A DNA stretch of 60,653 nucleotides from an uncultured Methylophilaceae bacterium. GTDB lineage: Bacteria; Pseudomonadota; Gammaproteobacteria; Burkholderiales; Methylophilaceae. The notes under the pieces were generated by a model. The model had not been told where the DNA came from, made no database searches, and worked only from the letters and a program-made list of their open reading frames with translations. This document shows positions 30,868-41,286 of the stretch, one piece after another. Within the stretch, counting starts at the first letter, position 1. Each line of letters opens with the position of its first letter. A program made the position numbers and the translations under genes. Location of the stretch: positions 1 to 60,653 of the forward strand of contig CAIPBJ010000093.1 of NCBI GenBank assembly GCA_903863255.1. Direction: 5' to 3'.

Positions 30868-33800
30868 TATGCGGCTTCCTTACTTGCGGCTAATGCCATT
30901 TCGGTCAATGCTCGTTTATATTCATTCGGCATTACTTTTACAAATTTCGTTCTTGCAACCGACCAGTCATTCAAAATTGACTTTGCTCGCTCACTATTTG
31001 TGTAATGAATGTGCTTTGCTATTAAACCTAATAATATGGTTTCGTCAGGTTCGCCCAAATGGAGAATGCCACCTTGAGTAACGTTGATTGCTGGTTCGAC
31101 GCTCTCTAAACTAACCATGCTCATGTTACAGCATTTAGCAAATGTTCCGTTTACATCGTAAACATAGGCAACTCCACCTGACATACCAGCAGCAAAGTTC
31201 TGACCAGTTTGTCCCAATACAACAACGGTTCCACCAGTCATGTATTCGCAACCATGATTGCCTAAACCTTCAACAACAGCACTAGCACCTGAGTTCCTTA
31301 CACAGAAACGCTCCCCGGCAACCCCGCTAAAATATGCTTCACCATTAGTGGCGCCGTACATTACGGTATTCCCAACAATAATATTCTCAGATGCGTCACC
31401 GCGGAACGCGGAAGGTTTTTTAATGATGATTTTACCTCCGCAGATTCCCTTACCAACGTAATCATTGCCTTCGCCAGTTAATTCGAAGGTAATACCATGT
31501 GCAAGGAAAGCACCAAAACTCTGTCCGGCCGTACCATTAAGTTTTACAGTAATGGTATCGTCGGGTAATCCCTGGTTTCCATATCTGGAAGCAACGGCAT
31601 TGGAAAGCATGGCTCCAGCCGTTCTATTCATGCTGGTTATTTCAGTTTCAATTGTTACTTTTCTACCTGATTCAATGGCATCCTTTGCCTTTTGAATCAG
31701 AATATTATCAAGTGCTCTATCAATTCCATGGTCCTGGATTTCTGTGTGGTAGCGTGATACATCCGTTCCGACTTTTGGTTGATAGAATATTTTACTAAAA
31801 TCCAATCCAGCAGCTTTCCAATGGTCAATACCGGCACGCATGTCAAGTAAATCACTTCGGCCAATAAGGTCATCAAATTTTCGTATTCCCATTTTCGCCA
31901 TAAGTTCTCTGACTTCTTCCGCGACAAAAAAGAAATAGTTCACGACGTGTTCAGGTTGCCCGGTAAACTTCTTCCTTAAAACAGGATCTTGTGTAGCAAC
32001 ACCAACAGGGCAAGTATTAAGATGGCATTTACGCATCATGATGCATCCTTCTACGACCAGAGGTGCTGTGGCAAATCCAAATTCATCTGCTCCTAAGAGA
32101 GCACCAATCAGCACGTCACGTCCAGTTTTCATCTGACCATCTACTTGAACTGCTACACGTCCTCGGAGGTTATTGAGTACTAAGGTTTGCTGGGTTTCAG
32201 CCAATCCAATTTCCCAAGGGGATCCTGCATGCTTAATTGATGACAAAGGAGAAGCTCCAGTTCCACCGTCATGTCCCGCAATGACGATATGGTCTGATTT
32301 TGCTTTTGCAACGCCGGCGGCAACAGTACCCACTCCAGTTTCTGAGACAAGCTTCACAGAGATTGATGCCTTGGGATTAGCATTCTTAAGGTCATGAATG
32401 AGCTGGGCAAGATCTTCTATCGAATAAATATCATGATGCGGTGGTGGGGAAATCAACCCAACCCCAGGAACAGAGAATCGCAACTTTGCGATATATGCGC
32501 TAACTTTGTGCCCAGGCAGTTGACCACCCTCTCCAGGCTTTGCTCCCTGTGCCATCTTGATCTGTATCTGGTCTGCACTTGCCAGGTAATCAGCTGTTAC
32601 ACCGAATCGACCTGAAGCTACCTGCTTGATTTTAGATCTTAAACTATCACCGGCTTTCAAATTGATGTTCGCTTCGATCAGATCCTTACCAATAAAATCC
32701 GAAAGAGTCGTATCTTTATCAAGGGGGACGAAACGTAGAGGATCCTCGCCGCCTTCGCCTGTATTTGATTTTCCACCAATCCGGTTCATCGCAATGGCCA
32801 GCGTAGCATGTGCCTCGGTAGAGATTGAGCCAAGTGACATGGCTCCGGTCGCAAATCTTTTGACAATCTCTTTAGCTGATTCAACTTCTTCTAGAGGGAC
32901 TGGAGCACCAACCGATTTGATCTCAAACATACCACGAAGTGTTAAAAATCGCTTAGTCTGATCGTTAATCAGTTTTGCATATTCTTTGTAGGTTTCGTAT
33001 TTGTTCGTACGAGTAGCATTTTGAAGTTTGGATATCGATTCAGGTGTCCACATATGTTCTTCACCACGAATGCGATAAGCATATTCTCCACCTGCATCCA
33101 GTGCATTGCTCAATACAGGATCATTACCAAATGCCTCATGATGGGTTCGAATCGCTTCTTCAGCAACTTGTTCAATTCCAATCCCGCCTATGTTACTTGC
33201 GGTTCCTAGGAAATATTTATCAATAAACTCTTCATTTAAACCAATTGCTTCAAAAATCTGAGCCCCACAATATGATTGATAAGTAGATATACCCATTTTA
33301 GACATGACCTTATACAGGCCTTTTCCGACTGCTTTAATAAACTTCTTCTGAGCTTCGTAAGTGTCATTCAATTGCATATCTGCAATGGATTGCATAGCAA
33401 GCCATGGACATACCGCTTCTGCACCGTATCCTGCAAGAAGCGCAAAGTGGTGAGTTTCACGTGCCGACCCAGTATCAATAACAAGGCCAGTATTCGTGCG
33501 TAAACCTACATTTACCAAATGTTGATGAACAGCAGAACAGGCTAATAAGGCTGGAATTGCAATATTGTCTTTTGAAATATTACGATCCGATAAAATTAGC
33601 AGGTTATGTCCATCCAGAACAGCTTGTTGTGCCGCTATAGAAAGCGCATCAACCGCAGCCGCTAATCCCGAAACACCGTTTTTCACAGGGTAGGTAATGT
33701 CTAGGGTTAATGCACGATATCGGTTTTCAGTTAATTTATTAATGTATTGTAATTGGGCCAATTCTTGAGGCATAAGTATCGGTTGACTCGACTCCAGCCT

Positions 33801-35471
33801 AGGTGTCGGGTTGACTTCATCGTAACCAAGTAAATTTGGCTTGGGGCCTATAAATGTAACCAGTGACATAACAAGCTCTTCACGAATTGGGTCAATCGGT
33901 GGATTGGTTACTTGAGCAAATAATTGTTTAAAATAATGATAGAAAGGCTTCGATTTTTTTGATAGTACATTAAGCGCACTGTCGTTGCCCATTGATCCAA
34001 CGGCTTCTTCGCCGTTACTTGCCATTGGTAACATTAAGAATTTTAAATCTTCTTGCGTGTATCCGAATGCTTGTTGGGCGTCTAGAAGGGATGTGCCAAA
34101 TTCAACTTTGTATTCAACTTTTGGCAAATCAGCCAAAAGTGTGCGTGACTTAGCAATCCATTCACGATAGGGTTTGGCATTGGCAAGACTATCTTTAAGT
34201 TCGCCATTGTCTATGATTCTGCCCTGCTCCATATCAATAAGGAACATCTTGCCAGGTTGTAAACGCCATTTTTTAACGATATGTTCCTGAGGAAAAGATA
34301 AAACACCCATTTCAGAAGCCATCAAGACATGGTTGTCGTCAGTAATAAGGTAACGAGCAGGTCTTAAACCGTTTCTATCAAGCGTGGCGCCAATCATTTT
34401 TCCATCAGTGAAAGCCACCGCTGCAGGACCATCCCATGGTTCCATTAGCGCAGCATGATATTCATAGAAGGCTTTGCGATCTTCATCCATGAGATTATTA
34501 CCTGACCAAGCTTCTGGGATAAGCATCATCATGGCATGAGGCAATGAATAACCTCCGGCAACAAGTAACTCAAGAGCATTATCAAAGCATGCGGAGTCCG
34601 ATTGTGCTTCTTCGATGAGAGGCCAAAGCTTATCGAGATCCTCGGATAAAAGGGTTGAACGCATTGCTGCATGCCGAGCTTTCATCCAGTTAACGTTTCC
34701 ACGAACAGTGTTAATCTCACCGTTGTGAGCAATCATTCTGAAAGGATGAGCAAGGTCCCATTGAGGAAAAGTATTTGTTGAAAAACGTTGATGAACAAGA
34801 GCCAAAGCGGACACGAAGGATTCATCCTGAAGATCCTTGTAATATGTACCCACCTGATTTGCTAGCAGCATTCCTTTATAGACCAAGGTTCTTGATGACA
34901 TTGAAGGGATGTAGAATTGTTTCGTATCGTCAAGTTTTAATAATCGAACGGCATGTTCTATCCGTTTACGAATTACAAAAAGCTTTCTTTCGAAATAATC
35001 AGGTGCAGTAGCTTTACCTCGTTCAATGAAAACTTGTTTCATCATGGGTTCTATAGCTCTTGCTGCCTCGGCTAAATCATGATTGTCCCTTGGAACATCC
35101 CTCCAGCCAAGAATGGTTTGACCTTCTTCATGTACAACACGAGCGATAATGGATTCGCAAGCTAATTGGCCATTGCTCGATTGCGGTAGAAAAATCATTC
35201 CACATGCATAATCGCCAAGTATTGGTAAATCAATTTTATGCTTTTTTGCTTCTTTTCTTAAGAAAGCATCTGGCATTTGCACCAACATTCCAGCACCATC
35301 GCCCAATTTTGGATCATATCCAGTGGCTCCTCGATGCGTGAGGTTATCTAAAATAGTTAAACCTTGTTGAACGATGTTATGACTCTTTATGCCTTTTATA
35401 TTGGCGATAAAGCCGACCCCACAAGCGTCATGTTCATTGGCTGGGTTATATAAACCTTGTTGCTCTGGCAT
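30867..35471 (-). CDS. gltB: Glutamate synthase large subunit
   Basis: With GltD converts 2-oxoglutarate and glutamine to two glutamates, the main ammonium assimilation route with glutamine synthetase. 1534 residues. A short propeptide precedes the catalytic Cys17 ('HDACGVGF') of the class II glutaminase domain; the FMN-binding synthase domain has '[10 protein letters not shown]' and the [3Fe-4S] cysteines in '[15 protein letters not shown]'; the C-terminal GXGXG beta-helix domain includes '[17 protein letters not shown]'. A sigma-54-type promoter and a hairpin lie in its leader. Confidence 0.98.
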   Translation of the reverse strand: MPEQQGLYNPANEHDACGVGFIANIKGIKSHNIVQQGLTILDNLTHRGATGYDPKLGDGAGMLVQMPDAFLRKEAKKHKIDLPILGDYACGMIFLPQSSNGQLACESIIARVVHEEGQTILGWRDVPRDNHDLAEAARAIEPMMKQVFIERGKATAPDYFERKLFVIRKRIEHAVRLLKLDDTKQFYIPSMSSRTLVYKGMLLANQVGTYYKDLQDESFVSALALVHQRFSTNTFPQWDLAHPFRMIAHNGEINTVRGNVNWMKARHAAMRSTLLSEDLDKLWPLIEEAQSDSACFDNALELLVAGGYSLPHAMMMLIPEAWSGNNLMDEDRKAFYEYHAALMEPWDGPAAVAFTDGKMIGATLDRNGLRPARYLITDDNHVLMASEMGVLSFPQEHIVKKWRLQPGKMFLIDMEQGRIIDNGELKDSLANAKPYREWIAKSRTLLADLPKVEYKVEFGTSLLDAQQAFGYTQEDLKFLMLPMASNGEEAVGSMGNDSALNVLSKKSKPFYHYFKQLFAQVTNPPIDPIREELVMSLVTFIGPKPNLLGYDEVNPTPRLESSQPILMPQELAQLQYINKLTENRYRALTLDITYPVKNGVSGLAAAVDALSIAAQQAVLDGHNLLILSDRNISKDNIAIPALLACSAVHQHLVNVGLRTNTGLVIDTGSARETHHFALLAGYGAEAVCPWLAMQSIADMQLNDTYEAQKKFIKAVGKGLYKVMSKMGISTYQSYCGAQIFEAIGLNEEFIDKYFLGTASNIGGIGIEQVAEEAIRTHHEAFGNDPVLSNALDAGGEYAYRIRGEEHMWTPESISKLQNATRTNKYETYKEYAKLINDQTKRFLTLRGMFEIKSVGAPVPLEEVESAKEIVKRFATGAMSLGSISTEAHATLAIAMNRIGGKSNTGEGGEDPLRFVPLDKDTTLSDFIGKDLIEANINLKAGDSLRSKIKQVASGRFGVTADYLASADQIQIKMAQGAKPGEGGQLPGHKVSAYIAKLRFSVPGVGLISPPPHHDIYSIEDLAQLIHDLKNANPKASISVKLVSETGVGTVAAGVAKAKSDHIVIAGHDGGTGASPLSSIKHAGSPWEIGLAETQQTLVLNNLRGRVAVQVDGQMKTGRDVLIGALLGADEFGFATAPLVVEGCIMMRKCHLNTCPVGVATQDPVLRKKFTGQPEHVVNYFFFVAEEVRELMAKMGIRKFDDLIGRSDLLDMRAGIDHWKAAGLDFSKIFYQPKVGTDVSRYHTEIQDHGIDRALDNILIQKAKDAIESGRKVTIETEITSMNRTAGAMLSNAVASRYGNQGLPDDTITVKLNGTAGQSFGAFLAHGITFELTGEGNDYVGKGICGGKIIIKKPSAFRGDASENIIVGNTVMYGATNGEAYFSGVAGERFCVRNSGASAVVEGLGNHGCEYMTGGTVVVLGQTGQNFAAGMSGGVAYVYDVNGTFAKCCNMSMVSLESVEPAINVTQGGILHLGEPDETILLGLIAKHIHYTNSERAKSILNDWSVARTKFVKVMPNEYKRALTEMALAASKEAA

Positions 35472-35509
35472 CCTGCTGCCTATTTCCTATCCCTCGACTA
35501 CTGATGACA

Positions 35510-35540
35510 ACGGGCACCAAACGAGGGTTTTGGTGCCCGT
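35510..35540 (-). promoter_or_regulatory. Perfect 12-bp hairpin in the gltB leader
   Basis: ACGGGCACCAAA (35510-35521) and TTTGGTGCCCGT (35529-35540) form a perfect stem with a 7-base loop. It lies 39-69 bp upstream of the gltB start and inside the transcript expected from the sigma-54 promoter. It lacks a T run on the minus strand, so it is not a standard terminator; a leader regulatory structure or mRNA stabiliser is possible. Confidence 0.6.
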
Positions 35541-35628
35541 GAAATTTTATCCGGCAAATAATGCGTAATATTCGGTGAAACCTTGTGATTCTACTGATAT
35601 TAGCGATTTGCTTCAACCACTATGCAAA

Positions 35629-35644
35629 AGCAACTACCTTGCCA
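35629..35644 (-). promoter_or_regulatory. Sigma-54 promoter for gltBD
   Basis: Minus strand reads TGGCAAGGTAGTTGCT, 15 of 16 positions of the consensus TGGCACGRNNNTTGCW, with invariant GG (-24) and GC (-12) at exact spacing. Predicted start near 35619 gives a leader of about 148 bases. Nitrogen control by sigma-54 fits glutamate synthase. No NtrC site was recognised upstream. Confidence 0.7.
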
Positions 35645-35678
35645 AAGTCAGCAGTTGAAATAAAACCGTTCTTTGTAA

Positions 35679-36158
35679 CTATAAACCAAGTTCACTCAGT
35701 CCTGGATGATTGTCCGGCCTTCTTCCTAGAGGCCAATGAAATTTTCTTTCGGTTTCTTTAATTGGCAAATCGTTAATGCTCGCATAACGAAATTTCATTA
35801 GACCATTTTCGTCAAACTCCCAATTTTCATTTCCATATGAACGATACCAATTACCTGAGTCATCATGCCATTCGTATGCAAAGCGAACTGCAATTCTATT
35901 TTCAGAAAAAGCCCAAAGTTCCTTGATTAATCGATATTCCAATTCCTTGGACCATTTTCGCTGAAGAAACTGAATGATCTCATTTCGAGACGTTATAAAT
36001 TCACTGCGATTTCGCCATTTTGAATCTACTGTGTAAACTAGGGATACCTTATCTGGGTTACGGCTATTCCAGCCATCTTCAGCCATTCTAACTTTTTGAA
36101 TAGCGGTATCTCTCGTAAATGGAGGTATCGGGTATCTTTTTTCAGTATTTATATCCAT
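35679..36158 (-). CDS. DUF1348 (NTF2-like fold) protein
   Basis: 159-residue soluble protein of the DUF1348 family, a SnoaL/NTF2-like alpha-beta cone fold. Conserved stretches include '[24 protein letters not shown]', read in two parts, '[13 protein letters not shown]' and '[19 protein letters not shown]', and '[15 protein letters not shown]' at the end. The substrate and role are unknown in the family as I recall it. It follows hemL by 29 bp on the same strand, so it is probably the last gene of the thiD-thiE-hemL run. Confidence 0.85.
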   Translation of the reverse strand: MDINTEKRYPIPPFTRDTAIQKVRMAEDGWNSRNPDKVSLVYTVDSKWRNRSEFITSRNEIIQFLQRKWSKELEYRLIKELWAFSENRIAVRFAYEWHDDSGNWYRSYGNENWEFDENGLMKFRYASINDLPIKETERKFHWPLGRRPDNHPGLSELGL

Positions 36159-36187
36159 ATGATCACCAAATATCTAGCAAATGATTT

Positions 36188-37477
36188 TTAATGATTACCG
36201 AGTTGCCTGAATGCATTATCTGAGGCCAGAAAGGTTTGATCAAATTCATTTTCATCATGTGAAGCGGAAACAAACCCCGCTTCAAAAGCTGATGGCGCAA
36301 GATAAATTCCTGAATGCAGCATGGCATGGAAGAATCGATTAAACATCTCCTTATCGGATTGCATCACTTGGTCATAACTAGTAGGGATACTTTTGGAAAA
36401 ATATATCCCAAACATCCCTCCAATACTCTGGGCAGAAAAAGGTATGCCAGAAGCCTTTGAAGACTCGATCAGGCCATTAACAAAACGGCTTGTTTTTTTA
36501 TTCAGTGAGCCATAAAAGTCATCTGCTTGAATTAATTTTAGCGTCATCAGTCCGGCCGCAACCGCTACGGGGTTTCCCGATAAGGTTCCGGCTTGGTAAA
36601 CAGGACCTAAAGGGGCGAGATGCTCCATAATGTCTTTTCTTCCGCCAAATGCTCCAACTGGCAGACCCCCTCCAATAATCTTCCCAAGTGTCGTTAAGTC
36701 AGGTTTGATATTGTAAAGTGATTGTGCACCTCCTAAAGCAACTCTAAAACCAGTCATCACCTCATCAAAAATTAGTACGGAATCAAACTTGCTGCATTGA
36801 AAACGAAGCGCTTCTAAAAATCCAGGCTGAGGGGCAACCAAATTCATGTTGCCAGCTACAGGTTCCACAATGACGCATGCAATTTGTTCTCCAATCTCAG
36901 AAAATAACGTTTCGACAGCATGTGAATCGTTATAGGGAAGTGTAAGTGTGTGAGCGGCCACATCGGCCGGAACGCCTGCCGAACTTGGCGTACCAAAGGT
37001 GAGCAAGCCAGAACCGGCTTTTACCAATAATGGGTCCGCATGTCCATGATAACAGCCTTCGAATTTGACAATTTTGGTTCGACCAGTATAACCCCTTGCT
37101 AACCGAATGGCGCTCATGGTCGCCTCAGTGCCGCTGCTGACCAAACGAACTTGCTCAATACTGGGTACAAGTTTGCAGATAAGTTCTGCCATTTCCAACT
37201 CTCTTGCAGTTGGCGCACCAAACGAAAGACTGTTTGAGGCTGCCTCTTTTACTGCTTCGACAACCTCAGGGTTGGCATGGCCTAAAATCATTGGCCCCCA
37301 AGAGCCAACGTAATCAATGTAACGATTGTCATCCTCATCCCAAAGCCAGGCGCCCTTTCCTTTCTTAAAAAAAATGGGAGTGCCGCCAACCGACTTAAAG
37401 GCGCGTACTGGTGAATTTACGCCGCCAGGTATCAGTAATTGAGATTTTTCGAAAAGGGTTTGATTTCGTGATGTCAT
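36188..37477 (-). CDS. hemL: Glutamate-1-semialdehyde 2,1-aminomutase
   Basis: PLP enzyme of the C5 pathway making 5-aminolevulinate, the tetrapyrrole precursor. 429 residues. N-terminal '[20 protein letters not shown]', class III aminotransferase region with '[13 protein letters not shown]', and the PLP lysine K266 in '[17 protein letters not shown]'. It lies 4 bp downstream of thiE on the same strand. hemE is 7 kb away in the window. Confidence 0.97.
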   Translation of the reverse strand: MTSRNQTLFEKSQLLIPGGVNSPVRAFKSVGGTPIFFKKGKGAWLWDEDDNRYIDYVGSWGPMILGHANPEVVEAVKEAASNSLSFGAPTARELEMAELICKLVPSIEQVRLVSSGTEATMSAIRLARGYTGRTKIVKFEGCYHGHADPLLVKAGSGLLTFGTPSSAGVPADVAAHTLTLPYNDSHAVETLFSEIGEQIACVIVEPVAGNMNLVAPQPGFLEALRFQCSKFDSVLIFDEVMTGFRVALGGAQSLYNIKPDLTTLGKIIGGGLPVGAFGGRKDIMEHLAPLGPVYQAGTLSGNPVAVAAGLMTLKLIQADDFYGSLNKKTSRFVNGLIESSKASGIPFSAQSIGGMFGIYFSKSIPTSYDQVMQSDKEMFNRFFHAMLHSGIYLAPSAFEAGFVSASHDENEFDQTFLASDNAFRQLGNH

Positions 37478-37481
37478 GATT

Positions 37482-38126
37482 TTAATTCGATAAAAGGTTA
37501 GAAAATTGTTTGGCTGTCATATTGATATCAGCACTATTCCAAAGGCTTGTTATTACTGCGACGCTGTCAGCGCCAGCTTCTTTTACCTGCGATACATTAT
37601 CCAGTGTTATGCCGCCGATGCCAACTATCGGCACACCAAAACATTTGGCGTCTTTGAACAGGTTCAAATCGACCGAAGGGGCATGGGGTTTTGTAATTGA
37701 ACTAAAACAGGATCCAAAAGCGATATAATCAGCACCCTCTTCAACAGCTTTCCTTGCGATTTCCAAGCTATTGTAACAAGACGCACCTAGAATCTTGTTA
37801 TCTCCGATTCGGTTCTTAATTTCAGCTAGGTTGCCATCACTGATGCCGATGTGAACTCCATCAGCATCAAGCGCAAGACAAAGCTTAACGTTATCATTGA
37901 TTACTAAAGGGATTTGATATTCACGACAAATCTCCAGCAATCTGCTGGACTGTGTAATTTGTAATCTTGATTTGGCAGATTTATTTCGATATTGAACAAT
38001 TTTTACTCCGCCCTTTATCGCCATTTCTACAATTCTGCACAGTTCATCGGTATCGTCCATATCAGGAGTAATTGCATAAAGACCAAGTACTTTAGAAGAG
38101 CTAGATTTGACCTTCATCTTCTTCAT
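37482..38126 (-). CDS. thiE: Thiamine-phosphate synthase
   Basis: Joins HMP-pyrophosphate and thiazole phosphate to give thiamine monophosphate. Motifs: 'GLYAITPD' start of the barrel, 'IVQYRNKS', 'LVINDN', 'DGVHIG', and '[12 protein letters not shown]' phosphate site. The open frame extends back to 38183 inside thiD, but the ATG at 38126 (or 38117) is a more plausible start since the first 19 residues are encoded within thiD and do not look like the family. Overlaps thiD by 26 bp. Confidence 0.93.
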   Translation of the reverse strand: MKKMKVKSSSSKVLGLYAITPDMDDTDELCRIVEMAIKGGVKIVQYRNKSAKSRLQITQSSRLLEICREYQIPLVINDNVKLCLALDADGVHIGISDGNLAEIKNRIGDNKILGASCYNSLEIARKAVEEGADYIAFGSCFSSITKPHAPSVDLNLFKDAKCFGVPIVGIGGITLDNVSQVKEAGADSVAVITSLWNSADINMTAKQFSNLLSN

Positions 38127-38937
38127 CTCTTGCCCAAAACATTCTGTCTGGTATGAACTGACCCATTCCAGGTCTAAATGCACTCTTAAGGGTTTGCCAG
38201 GTATATTCCTGTGCCTCAGCGATTGACTCTTCCATACTTAATCCATGGGCTATGCAGGCTGCGATGGCCGAGGTTAAGGTGCAACCTGAACCATGATAGC
38301 TCCCGGGCAGTCTTTCCCATTTATAGGATTTAATAAGTCCGTCAGCGCCGTAGAGTGTATTCACTACATCATGAGAGCGTTCATGTGTTCCTGTAATTAG
38401 AACATATTCACAACCCATATCCAGAAGACGTTTTGCACTTTCATCCAATGATGCATTCTCAGCATGTTCTGAATCGTCGTCATGAAATGCTAGTCTCCTT
38501 GCCTCTAGACTGTTAGGCGTAATAAGAGTCGCTTGAGGAAAAAGTAAGTCAATCATGGCTTCTTGCATTTCCTCATTTGCTAGTTCATCTCCTCTTCCAG
38601 AAGACAAGATTGGATCTATTATCAAAGGCACATCTGGGTAATCGGCCATAATTTCTGCGATTACCGCAATATTCTCCACACTTCCTAACATACCCATCTT
38701 GAAAGCCATGACTTGCATATCTTCTAGAATCGTTCGTGCCTGATTCTCGACCCAATCAGAATCTATGACCATCACATTATCGACTCCAAGGGTGTCCTGC
38801 ACCGTAACGGCCGTGACAACGGAAAGTGGATGGCAACCTATACTTGCAAACGTTAAAATATCTGCTTGAATACCAGCACCACTACTTGGGTCTGATCCAG
38901 CAAAGGTCATTACGGTGGGTGGCATTTGAATAGTCAT
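38101..38937 (-). CDS. thiD: Hydroxymethylpyrimidine/phosphomethylpyrimidine kinase
   Basis: Phosphorylates HMP and HMP-P for thiamine synthesis. 278 residues of the ribokinase-like fold. Has 'TFAGSDPSSGAGIQADILTF' near the N-terminus, 'VVTAVTVQDT', and the anion-hole/catalytic region 'LPGSYHGSGCTLTSAIAA'. The first gene of the thiD-thiE-hemL-DUF1348 run and divergent from the rubredoxin gene across 126 bp. No TPP riboswitch was recognised in front of it. Confidence 0.95.
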   Translation of the reverse strand: MTIQMPPTVMTFAGSDPSSGAGIQADILTFASIGCHPLSVVTAVTVQDTLGVDNVMVIDSDWVENQARTILEDMQVMAFKMGMLGSVENIAVIAEIMADYPDVPLIIDPILSSGRGDELANEEMQEAMIDLLFPQATLITPNSLEARRLAFHDDDSEHAENASLDESAKRLLDMGCEYVLITGTHERSHDVVNTLYGADGLIKSYKWERLPGSYHGSGCTLTSAIAACIAHGLSMEESIAEAQEYTWQTLKSAFRPGMGQFIPDRMFWARDEEDEGQI

Positions 38938-39001
38938 TGTAAATACATTTTTTATAGAAACATGATTAGAAAGCAGCGATGCATTAAATTTAATAAAGCA
39001 A

Positions 39002-39031
39002 TTGCTTGCATAAGCTTGAGGCTAATAGAAT
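39002..39031 (+). promoter_or_regulatory. Predicted rubredoxin promoter
   Basis: TTGCTT (39002-39007) and TAGAAT (39026-39031) with an 18-bp spacer, 33 bp before the rubredoxin ATG. Confidence 0.4.
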
Positions 39032-39063
39032 GGTATTTTAACTTAATTTACCTGGAATAAACG

Positions 39064-39228
39064 ATGAAAACTTGGATGTGCAATATTTGTGGTTGGATTT
39101 ACGAAGAGGAAAAAGGTTATCCTGAAGATGGAATCGTTCCTGGGACACGGTGGGAAGACATTCCTCCTAATTGGACTTGTCCTGAATGCGGAGCAAGAAA
39201 AGAAGATTTTGAAATGATCGAAATTTGA
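39064..39228 (+). CDS. Rubredoxin
   Basis: Small iron-only electron carrier. The 54-residue product has the two CxxC knuckles: MCNICGW (C6, C9) and TCPECGA (C39, C42), with the usual 'YPEDGIVPGTRWEDIP' between them. Length and spacing are exactly those of a classical rubredoxin. It stands alone, divergent from thiD; in related bacteria rubredoxin often sits beside hemL or thiDE, as here. Redox partners are not identifiable in the window. Confidence 0.95.
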   Translation: MKTWMCNICGWIYEEEKGYPEDGIVPGTRWEDIPPNWTCPECGARKEDFEMIEI

Positions 39229-39308
39229 ATAAATGTAAATGGTTTATATTATTAAGAATGAGAGCAGAGTCGTCCTAACATTCAAAGTCATAGAATATTC
39301 AATATTCG

Positions 39309-39578
39309 TTATTTAAATGTTTTTTGTAAGTAAGACTTGCTGGATTCAATTAAGAAATCAGTCACCTTTTTAAAAAGCCCAGTTGTTGACTCACCTTTTA
39401 TGCACTCCGAGCAGAACGGGCAAGGGTATTCATCATATGCAAAAGAAGTTTTTTCTCTTTTACCAATAAAATTATTTATATTCATATCAATCCCCAAACT
39501 AATATCTTCAAACCGATAGAACGTGGATTTCCCGATGATGATGATCCAAATAGTTCCGATTGATATTAGAACAGGCAT
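39309..39578 (-). CDS. Small hypothetical protein with CPFCSEC cluster (doubtful)
   Basis: 89-codon frame beginning ATG with a hydrophobic N-terminus (PVLISIGTIWIIII), then a polar part with 'YPCPFCSECIKG', a CxxCxxC arrangement that could bind metal, and a lysine-rich tail. No family recognised. No convincing ribosome-binding site is visible. It lies between the rubredoxin gene and tRNA-Gly where nothing else is coded. It may be a real small membrane-anchored protein, a remnant, or a chance frame. Confidence 0.3.
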   Translation of the reverse strand: MPVLISIGTIWIIIIGKSTFYRFEDISLGIDMNINNFIGKREKTSFAYDEYPCPFCSECIKGESTTGLFKKVTDFLIESSKSYLQKTFK

Positions 39579-39639
39579 TTGTTACATTTTTTTGTGATTG
39601 CTAATTTTTAATTAATCAATGTTGTAATTAATTCTGAAA

Positions 39640-39713
39640 TGGAGCGGGTGACGGGAATCGAACCCGCGTATTAAGCTTGGGAAGCTTACGTTCTACCATT
39701 GAACTACACCCGC
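39640..39713 (-). tRNA. tRNA-Gly (anticodon UCC)
   Basis: 74-base cloverleaf on the minus strand: acceptor GCGGGTG/CACCCGC, D arm with AGTTCAATGGTAGAAC, anticodon loop CTTCCCA giving UCC, T arm GGGTTCGATTCCC, and an encoded CCA end (39640-39642). Closely matches known bacterial tRNA-Gly(UCC). Confidence 0.96.
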
Positions 39714-39802
39714 TTGGAATTATTTTATGCGTTGTTATCGATTACTTTCAAGCAAGAATAATGAGATAAAATTAACCCGTTTAGTAAATCTGCTATAACC
39801 TA

Positions 39803-39833
39803 CGTTAGAATATTGTTCTAACGACAATTTTTT
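39803..39833 (+). terminator. Terminator-like hairpin upstream of thiS
   Basis: CGTTAGAA (39803-39810), loop TATTG, TTCTAACG (39816-39823), then six T (39828-39833). It ends 26 bp before the thiS start. No plus-strand gene ends nearby (rubredoxin ends at 39228), so it may be a leader attenuator. An extended -10 (TGCTATAAC, ending 39799) lies just before it. Confidence 0.45.
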
Positions 39834-39859
39834 AACCCTTATTGTGAGAGTGAAAATAA

Positions 39860-40066
39860 TTGATTTGCCTAATTATAAACGGTAACTCAAGAAATTTTGA
39901 GTTAACTTCTTTGTCTGTAGAAAAACTAGTTGAAATACTGGGTTTGGTTGGAAAAAGGCTTGCGATTGAGCTAAATGGTTTTATCGTTCCTAGAAGTGCT
40001 TTTTCACAAACATTCTTAGCAGATGGAGACAAGCTTGAAATTGTAGGTGCAGTTGGTGGTGGCTGA
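39860..40066 (+). CDS. thiS: Sulfur carrier protein ThiS
   Basis: Ubiquitin-like carrier that delivers sulfur as a C-terminal thiocarboxylate for thiazole synthesis. 68 residues with beta-grasp pattern ('LIINGNSRNFE', 'LAIELNGFIVPRSAF', 'DGDKLEIVGAVGGG') and the required terminal Gly-Gly. The frame begins at TTG (39860) with GAGAG about 10 bp upstream; no in-frame ATG is available. thiG follows within 35 bp. Confidence 0.92.
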   Translation: MICLIINGNSRNFELTSLSVEKLVEILGLVGKRLAIELNGFIVPRSAFSQTFLADGDKLEIVGAVGGG

Positions 40067-40098
40067 GTTGATGGTTTATTAAGAGAAAAGTGAAGATT

Positions 40099-40878
40099 AT
40101 GGATACCCTGAAAATTGCGGGAAAAGAATTTGATTCCCGACTGTTGGTTGGAACTGGAAAATATAAGGACTTTAACGAAACACGCCAGGCAATACTCGCT
40201 AGTGGTGCGCAAATTGTAACGGTGGCGATTCGAAGAACGAATATTGGACAAAATGCCGGAGAGCCTTCGCTATTGGATTTTTTACCTCCCCATGAATTTA
40301 CTTATCTTCCTAATACCGCTGGATGTTATACCGCAGAGGATGCAGTCCGAACGTTAAGGCTTGCAAGAGAAATGCTTGATGATCATCGACTTGTAAAACT
40401 TGAGGTGTTAGGAGATCCGAAAACCTTGTATCCTAATGTCATTGAAACTATTGCTGCAGCTAAAGTTCTAGTGAAAGAGGGTTTTGAGGTGATGGTTTAT
40501 ACTTCCGATGATCCGATCGTTGCGAAGACGCTAGAAGATATCGGATGTTGCGCAATCATGCCCTTGGCCTCTTTAATTGGTTCTGGAATGGGTATTTTGA
40601 ACCCATGGAATCTCCAAATCATAATTGAAAATACTTCCGTTCCTGTTTTAGTGGATGCAGGGGTTGGAACTGCGAGTGATGCAGCCATAGCAATGGAGCT
40701 TGGTTGTGAGGGAATTCTAATGAACACGGCGATAGCCGGTGCTCGAAATCCCGTTTTAATGGCTTCCGCAATGAAAAAGGCTGTAGAGGCAGGTCGTGAA
40801 GCTTTTTTAGCAGGACGAATGGATAAGAGACTTTATAAGGCTGAACCAAGTTCACCCACTTCAGAAATGATTTCATAA
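40099..40878 (+). CDS. thiG: Thiazole synthase
   Basis: Condenses DXP, dehydroglycine and ThiS thiocarboxylate to the thiazole phosphate of thiamine. ATG 40099 ([11 protein letters not shown]) gives 259 residues; an upstream GTG at 40090 is possible. Motifs: 'LLVGTGKY', 'TVAIRRTNI', the Schiff-base lysine in 'LVKLEVLGD', and '[22 protein letters not shown]'. Together with thiS, thiD and thiE this gives a large part of thiamine synthesis within 3 kb. thiO, thiF and thiC are not in the window. Confidence 0.97.
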   Translation: MDTLKIAGKEFDSRLLVGTGKYKDFNETRQAILASGAQIVTVAIRRTNIGQNAGEPSLLDFLPPHEFTYLPNTAGCYTAEDAVRTLRLAREMLDDHRLVKLEVLGDPKTLYPNVIETIAAAKVLVKEGFEVMVYTSDDPIVAKTLEDIGCCAIMPLASLIGSGMGILNPWNLQIIIENTSVPVLVDAGVGTASDAAIAMELGCEGILMNTAIAGARNPVLMASAMKKAVEAGREAFLAGRMDKRLYKAEPSSPTSEMIS

Positions 40879-40886
40879 TTTTGAAT

Positions 40887-41270
40887 ATGAGCTCAGTCAA
40901 ACATTACGAGTTTTCGATTTCTGTTTCAACCCAATTTGTACCCGATCAGTCAGATGTTGATGAAAATCGGTATGTTTTTACCTATACAGTAAAAATTACC
41001 AATACTGGGAGCATTGCAGCTCAACTTATCAGTCGTCATTGGGTGATTACGGATGCCAATCAGAATGTTCAGGAAGTTAGAGGTCTGGGCGTAGTAGGGG
41101 AGCAACCATTTCTTAAGCCTGGTGAAACTTTCGAGTACACGAGCGGTACGATGCTTAATACCCCAGTAGGTACAATGCATGGAAGCTATCACATGACTGC
41201 TGAGGATGGAAAACAATTTGATAGTCCTATACCTTCTTTTATGCTTTGCATGCCCAGAGTCCTGCATTGA
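40887..41270 (+). CDS. apaG: ApaG domain protein (Co2+/Mg2+ efflux family)
   Basis: 127 residues from ATG 40887 (the frame also opens at TTG 40881). A single ApaG immunoglobulin-like domain: 'YVFTYTVKITNTG', 'LISRHWVITDANQ', 'VRGLGVVGEQP' and 'LNTPVGTMHGSYHMTAEDG'. The family was linked to Co2+ resistance in enterics, but its biochemical role is not settled. It begins 8 bp after thiG and ends 16 bp before mltA. Confidence 0.93.
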   Translation: MSSVKHYEFSISVSTQFVPDQSDVDENRYVFTYTVKITNTGSIAAQLISRHWVITDANQNVQEVRGLGVVGEQPFLKPGETFEYTSGTMLNTPVGTMHGSYHMTAEDGKQFDSPIPSFMLCMPRVLH

Positions 41271-41286
41271 TTTCATGTAACTAAGA

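Noticed and set aside
33450-33470. CACGTG-containing sequence within gltB resembling parS
   Set aside because: Only one half matches (TTTCACGTG); the other arm GAAACA is missing, so it is not a parS site. Others at 14550 and 29620 fail likewise.
38127-38183. N-terminal extension of thiE
   Set aside because: Encoded inside thiD and unlike other ThiE N-termini; later ATG starts preferred.
38938-39063. Possible TPP riboswitch before thiD
   Set aside because: No CTGAGA or ACCTGATCTGG-type conserved elements were found here or before thiS.
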